Positions 46,718 to 51,197 of a stretch of 51,197 nucleotides of DNA are shown piece after piece; position 1 is the stretch's first letter, and the number at the start of each line of letters is the position of its first letter. Location: NCBI GenBank assembly GCA_021787395.1, contig JAJYLZ010000022.1:1-51197 (forward strand), written 5' to 3'. This DNA comes from Chloroflexota bacterium. GTDB taxonomy: Bacteria; Chloroflexota; Limnocylindria; Limnocylindrales; CSP1-4. The position numbers and the translations under genes were made by a program. The notes under the pieces are model-generated. The model was not told the origin of the DNA and searched no databases. It was given only the letters and a program-made list of their open reading frames with translations.

Positions 46718-48825
46718 GCGCCATCGGGGACCGGCTGCGGGAGCTGGCGGGCGCGGCGGCCGACCGACCGGCGGTGGTCGAGGACGGCGCCGTGACGACG
46801 TGGGCGGGGCTCGACGCCATGGCCGACGCGATGGCCGCCGGCGTGGCCCGGGGCGAGCTCGTCCCGATCGACGCGCCGCTGTCGGCCGCCACGATCGCGC
46901 GGATCGTCGGCGTGCTCCGGGCGGGCGGGATCGCGGCCCCGATCTCGCCCGCGATGACCGACCGGGAGCGGGCCGCCGTGCTGGCCGCGCTCCGCGACGG
47001 AGCCCCGCCGCCGGGCACGGACCTGGTGGTCATGACCTCCGGCACCACCGGGCGGCCGAAGGGCGTCGCGCACGACGAGGCGTCGCTGGGCGCGTCGGCC
47101 GGGGCGTGGCGCGCGGCGCTGCCGCCGGCGACCGGCTGGGTGCTGGCCCTCGGCCTCGCCCACGTGGCCGGGCTGGGCGTCGTGTGGCGGGCCGTCGCCG
47201 ACGGCGTGCCGGTCCGGATCGCCCCTCCCGGCGACACGGCGGCGATCCTGGACGCGCTCCGCGAGCCTCGGATGTCGCACGTCTCGCTGGTGCCGACCCA
47301 GCTCGAGCGCCTGCTCGACCTCGTCGCCGACGCGCCGCCCCCGCCGGGCCTGCGGGCCGTCCCCCTGGGCGGCGGCGTGATCCCGGAGGCCCTCGTCCGG
47401 CGCGCGCTGGCGGCCGGCTGGCCCGTCGTCCCGACCTACGGGCTGTCCGAGATGGGCTCCGGCGCGACGGCGCTCCCGACGGAGGACGCAGCGCGGGCGC
47501 CGGCGAGCGCCGGGCGCCCGCTGCCGGGGGTCGCGCTCTCGATCCCCGACCCCGGCCCCGACGGCGTGGGCGAGATCGAGGTGGGGGGCCTGTCGGCGTT
47601 CCTGGGCTACCTGGGCGGCCAGCCGCGCGAGCCCGGGGCGCCGTTCCGGACCGGCGACCTCGGGCGGATCGACGACGAGGGCCGCCTGTACGTCGCCGAC
47701 CGCCGGACGGACCGGATCGTCCGCGGCGGGGAGAACATCTCGCCGGCCGAGGTCGAGGCCGTGCTGACCGCCCACCCGGCGATCGCGGACGCGGGCGTGG
47801 TGGCGCGCCGCGACGCCGCCCTGGGCCAGGTCCCGGTGGCCGCGGTCGTGCTGCGCGGGGGAGCGGGGGACCCGGGCGACGCCGCCCTCGCCGCGCACTG
47901 CCGGGTCAGCCTCGCCGGCTTCAAGGTGCCGGCCGGCTTCGTGCGCCTCGACGTCCTGCCGCGGACCGCGTCCGGCAAGCTGCGCCGGCCCGAGCTCCGC
48001 GCGCTGGTCGACGGGGCGGCGGCGGGCCAGCTCGAGCGGCCGGGCGGCGACCGGATCGGCTGGCGGATCACCGGCGACGGCCGCCGTCCGCTGGTCCTCC
48101 TCCACGGCACCCTGTCGACCGCCGCCCAGCTCGACCGGCTCGCCCAGGAGCTGGCCGCCGCCTGCGCCGCCACGGTCCACGCGCTCGACCGCCGGGGGAG
48201 CGGCACGGGCCGGCTGGGCGACGTGCGGCCGGTGGACGTCGGCGTCCACGTGGCGGACCTGGTCGCCTACCTCGACGCCCGGGGGATCGAGCGGGCCGAC
48301 CTCGTCGGCGTCAGCTTCGGCGGGGTCGTCGCGCTGGAGGCCGCCGCCCGCCGGCCGGATCGAGTCGCCTCGGTCGCGGCCTACGAGCCGCCGTACGGCG
48401 CGCTGGTCACGCCCGGGATGGGCGTCGACTTCCCGGACGGGAGCGGCCTCGAGGCGGCCTACGCGCGCGGCGGCCCGCCGGCGGCCGCCGAGGCGTTCAT
48501 GCGCATGGTCGCGGGCGACGACGCCTGGGACGGGCTGTCGGACCGGAGCCGCTCGTTCCTGGAGGCGGAGGGCGCGCAGGCCGTCGCCGACGGCCTGCTG
48601 GCGGGCCTCAATCCCGCCGCGCTGTCCGGCATCTCGGCGCCGGTCCTGCTGCTGACGGGCGACGCCAGCGACGCGTTCTATGCCCCCCTCGCCGACGAGC
48701 TCGCCCGGCGCATCCCCGGCGCTCTCCGCGTTACCCTCGACGGGCTCGCCCACCCGGGGCCCATCGTCCGCCCCGGCCGCGTGGCCGAGGCCGTCCGCGA
48801 CTTCCTGGAGTCTGCCCCCGAATGA
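46714..48825 (+). CDS. menE: o-Succinylbenzoate-CoA ligase fused to a C-terminal alpha/beta-hydrolase
   Basis: A 703-residue two-domain protein; MenE alone is about 430-490. Residues 1-432 are an acyl-CoA synthetase: VVMTSGTTGRPKGVAH (P-loop, 105-120), YGLSEMGSG, RTGDLGRIDDEGRLYVADR, RIVRGGENISPAEVE and RTASGKLRR with the adenylation Lys. Residues 443-703 are an alpha/beta-hydrolase: LVLLHGT (oxyanion side), Ser534 in GVSFGG, Asp650 or Asp653 in LTGDASD and His680 in GLAHPGP. There is no stop between them and the frame is continuous. OSB-CoA made by the first domain is used by MenB. The second domain could be the DHNA-CoA thioesterase otherwise missing from the operon, a proofreading thioesterase or a second MenH. 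The GTG at 46714 overlaps menC. Confidence 0.9.
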   Translation: MSAIGDRLRELAGAAADRPAVVEDGAVTTWAGLDAMADAMAAGVARGELVPIDAPLSAATIARIVGVLRAGGIAAPISPAMTDRERAAVLAALRDGAPPPGTDLVVMTSGTTGRPKGVAHDEASLGASAGAWRAALPPATGWVLALGLAHVAGLGVVWRAVADGVPVRIAPPGDTAAILDALREPRMSHVSLVPTQLERLLDLVADAPPPPGLRAVPLGGGVIPEALVRRALAAGWPVVPTYGLSEMGSGATALPTEDAARAPASAGRPLPGVALSIPDPGPDGVGEIEVGGLSAFLGYLGGQPREPGAPFRTGDLGRIDDEGRLYVADRRTDRIVRGGENISPAEVEAVLTAHPAIADAGVVARRDAALGQVPVAAVVLRGGAGDPGDAALAAHCRVSLAGFKVPAGFVRLDVLPRTASGKLRRPELRALVDGAAAGQLERPGGDRIGWRITGDGRRPLVLLHGTLSTAAQLDRLAQELAAACAATVHALDRRGSGTGRLGDVRPVDVGVHVADLVAYLDARGIERADLVGVSFGGVVALEAAARRPDRVASVAAYEPPYGALVTPGMGVDFPDGSGLEAAYARGGPPAAAEAFMRMVAGDDAWDGLSDRSRSFLEAEGAQAVADGLLAGLNPAALSGISAPVLLLTGDASDAFYAPLADELARRIPGALRVTLDGLAHPGPIVRPGRVAEAVRDFLESAPE

Positions 48826-49571
48826 CCGACCTGCCGCCCGACTACACCCCCTCCGGCGCCTCGACCGGCGCGGGCAACGCCGCGGCCTCGTCCGAGGTGC
48901 GGGTCATGTTCGACCGGATCTCGGGCCGGTACGACCTCATGAACCTGCTGATCTCCGCGTTCCAGGAGCCGCGCTGGCGACGTCGCCTGGTGGATGCGGC
49001 CGGACTCGGGCCGGGCGGCTCGGCGCTCGACGTGGCGTCGGGGACCGGCAAGGTGGCCGCTGACCTCCAGGCGCGCGTCGGCCCGACCGGCCGCGTGCTG
49101 GGCGTGGACCTGTCGCCGGGCATGACCGCCGTGGCGCAACGGCACTACGCGAACCGGCCAGGGCTGGGCTTCCTGGTCGGCAACGCGATGGAGCTGCCCA
49201 CCCGCGACGGCGAGTTCGACGCCGCGACCATCGCCTTCGGCATGCGCAACCTGCCCGACTACGGGCGCGGCTTCGCCGAGATGGCCCGCTCCGTCCGGCC
49301 CGGCGGCCGCGTGCTGTGCCTCGAGATCGCCCGCCCGCGGAGCCGCCTCGCCCGCTTCATGCGCTGGTGGTTCGACCGCGTGGTCCCGGTGCTCGGTCGG
49401 CTCGCCGGGCACGGCCCGGCCTACGGGTACCTGGTCCGGAGCGTGCAGGCGTACCCCTCCCCGGAGCGGATCGCGGAGGTCATGTCCGAGGCCGGCCTCG
49501 TGGACGTGCGCTGGACCGGCCTGACGGGCGGCATCGTGACGCTGCACGAGGGGACCGTCCCCGAGCGGTAG
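48822..49571 (+). CDS. menG: Demethylmenaquinone methyltransferase
   Basis: A 249-residue SAM methyltransferase of the UbiE/MenG family, doing the last step of menaquinone synthesis. VRVMFDRISGRYDLMNLLIS is the family N-terminal signature. SAM motif I is ALDVASGTGKVAADL, then VLGVDLSPGM, NAMELPTRDGEFDAATIAFGM with the characteristic FGMRNL, and a C-terminal AYPSPERIAEVMSEAGL. A 20-residue Thr/Ser/Ala-rich N-terminal extension precedes it. ATG 48822 overlaps menE (ATGA). In the absence of ubiquinone genes the menaquinone role is clear. Confidence 0.95.
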   Translation: MTDLPPDYTPSGASTGAGNAAASSEVRVMFDRISGRYDLMNLLISAFQEPRWRRRLVDAAGLGPGGSALDVASGTGKVAADLQARVGPTGRVLGVDLSPGMTAVAQRHYANRPGLGFLVGNAMELPTRDGEFDAATIAFGMRNLPDYGRGFAEMARSVRPGGRVLCLEIARPRSRLARFMRWWFDRVVPVLGRLAGHGPAYGYLVRSVQAYPSPERIAEVMSEAGLVDVRWTGLTGGIVTLHEGTVPER

Positions 49572-49656
49572 CGGGGCTGGCGCGCCGGGCGACCGGCGAT
49601 TCGGCGCCCCGCCGGCGGACTGCACTGGGCTCGGAATCCCGCGCCCGGACGCTGTG

Positions 49657-51150
49657 ATGTCACTCGCCGCCATGGTGCTCGCCGACCGGAGTGCACCGCT
49701 CGCCCGCCTCTACGATCGCTGGATCGAGCTGGCCACGCTCGGTCGGGCGGGCCGGGCGCGGGCGACCGTCCTGGCCGAAGTGCAGCCGGGCGATCGGCTG
49801 CTCGACCTCGGCTGCGGCACCGGCACGCTGGCGATCGCGGCCGCGGCGGCGGGCGCCCGCGTCGTGGCGATCGACCGCTCGCCGTCGATGCTCGCCGTGG
49901 CCCGGGAGAAGGCGCTGGCCGCTGGCGTCGCCGTGGACTGGCGCGAGGGCGACGTGGCGTTCCCGCCGCTCGCCGGCGAGCAGTTCGACGTCGCGACCAG
50001 CACCTTCGCGCTCAGCGAGGTCTCGACCGACCTGGTCGCGCTGGCGATCCGGAGGATGGCCGAGGCGCTGCGGCCGGGCGGTCGCCTGGTCATCGCCGAC
50101 GAGGCGCGTCCGAGCTCGGCGTGGGCCCGCGTGCTGGTCGGCGTGCCGCGAGCCGTCGTCGCGGTCCTGTCGTTCGCCGTCCTCGAGGGCTCCTCGACCA
50201 CCCATCGGCACGCCTGGCGGGCGCTGGTCGAGGAGGCCGGACTTGAGGTCGCGGCCGAGCGGCGAATGCCGGGCTCGCTCGTCCTCGTGGTCGCGACCCG
50301 ACCGCCGGAGCTCCCGCAGGTGCGGCGGGCGGTCCGGCCCCTCGACGAGGTTCTGCCCGAGGGCGCCCGGGCCGTGGCCCAGCGCGTCGGCGCCTGGCTC
50401 GCCCTGCCGGTCGGGGTCGCCCCCGGCGTCTACCGAGTCGGCGACCCGGGACCGGCGTCGCCGGTCCTGCTGACGGGCAACTTCCTGGGCTCGGTGGACG
50501 CCGTCCGGGAGGCGCTGGCGGACCGCGACGCGTATCTGGTCGTGGAGGACAGCGACGGCTGGAACGTGTGGTGCGCGAGCGACGCCGGACGGTTCACCGC
50601 GGGGAGGGCCGCGGCGCTCATCGAGCTCTCGGGCCTGGGGCAGCGCACGCCGGTGCGCCGGATCGTCGTTCCCCGACTCGGCGGGCGGGCGGCGCGGCCG
50701 CTGGCCGCGCTCACTGGCTGGGAGGCTGTCGTCGGGCCGATCGAGGCCAGCGACCTGCCGGACTTCCTGGCCGACGGCCTCGGGCCGCAGATGCGCAGCC
50801 TCGCCCGGATGTTCGGGCCGCGCCAGCGCATCCGGGTGGGCGCGCTGACCGCGCTGCAGCTCGCCCTGTTCCTGCTGCCGCTGCGGCTCCTGCCGTCCGC
50901 CTGGCGCCGATCCGCCGCGCCGATCGCGCTCCTGGAGGGCGCGGCGCTGCCGCTCGCGCACGACCTCCTGCCTGGCCGAACCGGCGTCGTGAAGGGGGCG
51001 GTGCTGGGCGGCGCCACGGCGCTCGCCGGAGCCGCCTGCGGCCGGACAGGTCTCCGCGGCGCACTCACGACCCTCGCGCTCGCGCCGTTCGTGGGCTGGG
51101 TCTACCAGTCCTCGAGTCCGGTGGTGTTCTGGAAGCGCCTCCTGCGCTGA
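49657..51150 (+). CDS. SAM methyltransferase fused to an HgcA-like membrane corrinoid domain
   Basis: A 497-residue fusion. Residues 35-215 are a class I SAM methyltransferase (LLDLGCGTGTLAIAAAAAG, VVAIDRSPSM, ALRPGGRLVIADEARP). From about 252 it follows the mercury-methylation corrinoid protein HgcA: PGVYRVGDPGPASPVLLTGN, REALADRDAYLVVEDSDG, NVWCA at 303-307 with Cys306 at the cap-helix cobalt-ligand position, RRIVVPRLGG, GWEAVVGPIEASDLPDFL, then four membrane segments (about 395-412, 418-436, 444-461 and 468-485) with LLPGRTGVVKGAVLGG between two of them. In HgcA the cap helix reads N(V/I)WCA(A/G)GK; here it is NVWCASDAG, so the GK end is lost. I recall a family named corrinoid protein-associated methyltransferase CpaM, which may be relevant. 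Start: ATG 49657; GTG 49654 and ATG 49672 are alternatives, none with a ribosome binding site. It lies 85 bp after menG. No HgcB-like ferredoxin can be seen, since the window ends 47 bases later. Mercury methylation should not be assumed. Confidence 0.82.
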   Translation: MSLAAMVLADRSAPLARLYDRWIELATLGRAGRARATVLAEVQPGDRLLDLGCGTGTLAIAAAAAGARVVAIDRSPSMLAVAREKALAAGVAVDWREGDVAFPPLAGEQFDVATSTFALSEVSTDLVALAIRRMAEALRPGGRLVIADEARPSSAWARVLVGVPRAVVAVLSFAVLEGSSTTHRHAWRALVEEAGLEVAAERRMPGSLVLVVATRPPELPQVRRAVRPLDEVLPEGARAVAQRVGAWLALPVGVAPGVYRVGDPGPASPVLLTGNFLGSVDAVREALADRDAYLVVEDSDGWNVWCASDAGRFTAGRAAALIELSGLGQRTPVRRIVVPRLGGRAARPLAALTGWEAVVGPIEASDLPDFLADGLGPQMRSLARMFGPRQRIRVGALTALQLALFLLPLRLLPSAWRRSAAPIALLEGAALPLAHDLLPGRTGVVKGAVLGGATALAGAACGRTGLRGALTTLALAPFVGWVYQSSSPVVFWKRLLR

Positions 51151-51197
51151 TCGGCCTCGCACGGGCCCGCGCTGCTGGCGCGCCGCCGCCAGCCGCC

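Noticed and set aside
50400-51150. Calling this a mercury-methylating HgcA
   Set aside because: The cap helix lacks the final GK of the HgcA consensus, a methyltransferase is fused in front and no HgcB is visible. The resemblance supports a corrinoid domain but not the substrate.

Overview
This 51.2 kb window is very GC-rich (about 72% by eye), densely packed, with GTG and TTG starts common and many stop/start overlaps. It looks like a chromosomal piece of an uncultured Chloroflexota bacterium, possibly of the Limnocylindria/Ellin6529 type. The reasons are a DUF5679 mini-protein, an HrcA/CIRCE heat-shock operon, a complete menaquinone operon and the overall base composition. The phylum is an inference. 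No rRNA, tRNA, CRISPR array, phage or insertion sequence with a transposase was seen.

Layout. 1-8.2 kb: the 3' part of an error-prone polymerase (dnaE2), a small membrane protein on the minus strand, a 1,164-residue surface protein (lamin-tail domain plus OB-fold modules on Pro/Thr linkers), a nucleoside phosphorylase and a DUF5679 mini-protein. 8.5-12.1 kb: the glycolytic cluster gap-pgk-eno. 12.3-13.0 kb: ribosomal protein S20 on the minus strand with a very long Ala/Lys/Pro tail. 13.3-24.6 kb: a histidine phosphatase, then a tightly overlapping glycan export operon (three glycosyltransferases, an ABC exporter, UDP-glucose dehydrogenase), a two-component system and a convergent nucleotide-sugar epimerase. 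24.8-34.4 kb: housekeeping genes (pgi, a GYD protein, a tandem GNAT, lepA, a CPBP-like membrane protease, hemW, a DinB-like protein, an MFS transporter). 34.4-38.3 kb: hrcA-grpE-dnaK behind a perfect CIRCE. 38.3-39.2 kb: an XRE-nuclease fusion whose 3' end lies inside a 167-bp inverted-repeat element. 39.2-49.6 kb: a TetR repressor and menF-D-H-B-A-C-E-G, in which every junction is a 4-nt overlap. 49.65-51.15 kb: a SAM methyltransferase fused to a membrane corrinoid domain that resembles the mercury-methylation protein HgcA.

How the genes fit together. The men operon encodes all known steps from chorismate to menaquinone except a recognisable DHNA-CoA thioesterase. MenE carries an extra alpha/beta-hydrolase domain that could fill that gap. 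A TetR gene opens the operon behind a 22-bp palindrome, which suggests autoregulated quinone synthesis. The glycan operon could make and export a polymer containing UDP-sugars derived from UDP-glucuronate.

The most interesting items are the methyltransferase-HgcA-like fusion, the MenE-hydrolase fusion, the TetR-coupled men operon, the S20 tail, the XRE/PD-(D/E)XK protein with its inverted repeat, and a recurring -10-like motif placed 6-10 nt before start codons, which suggests leaderless transcripts.
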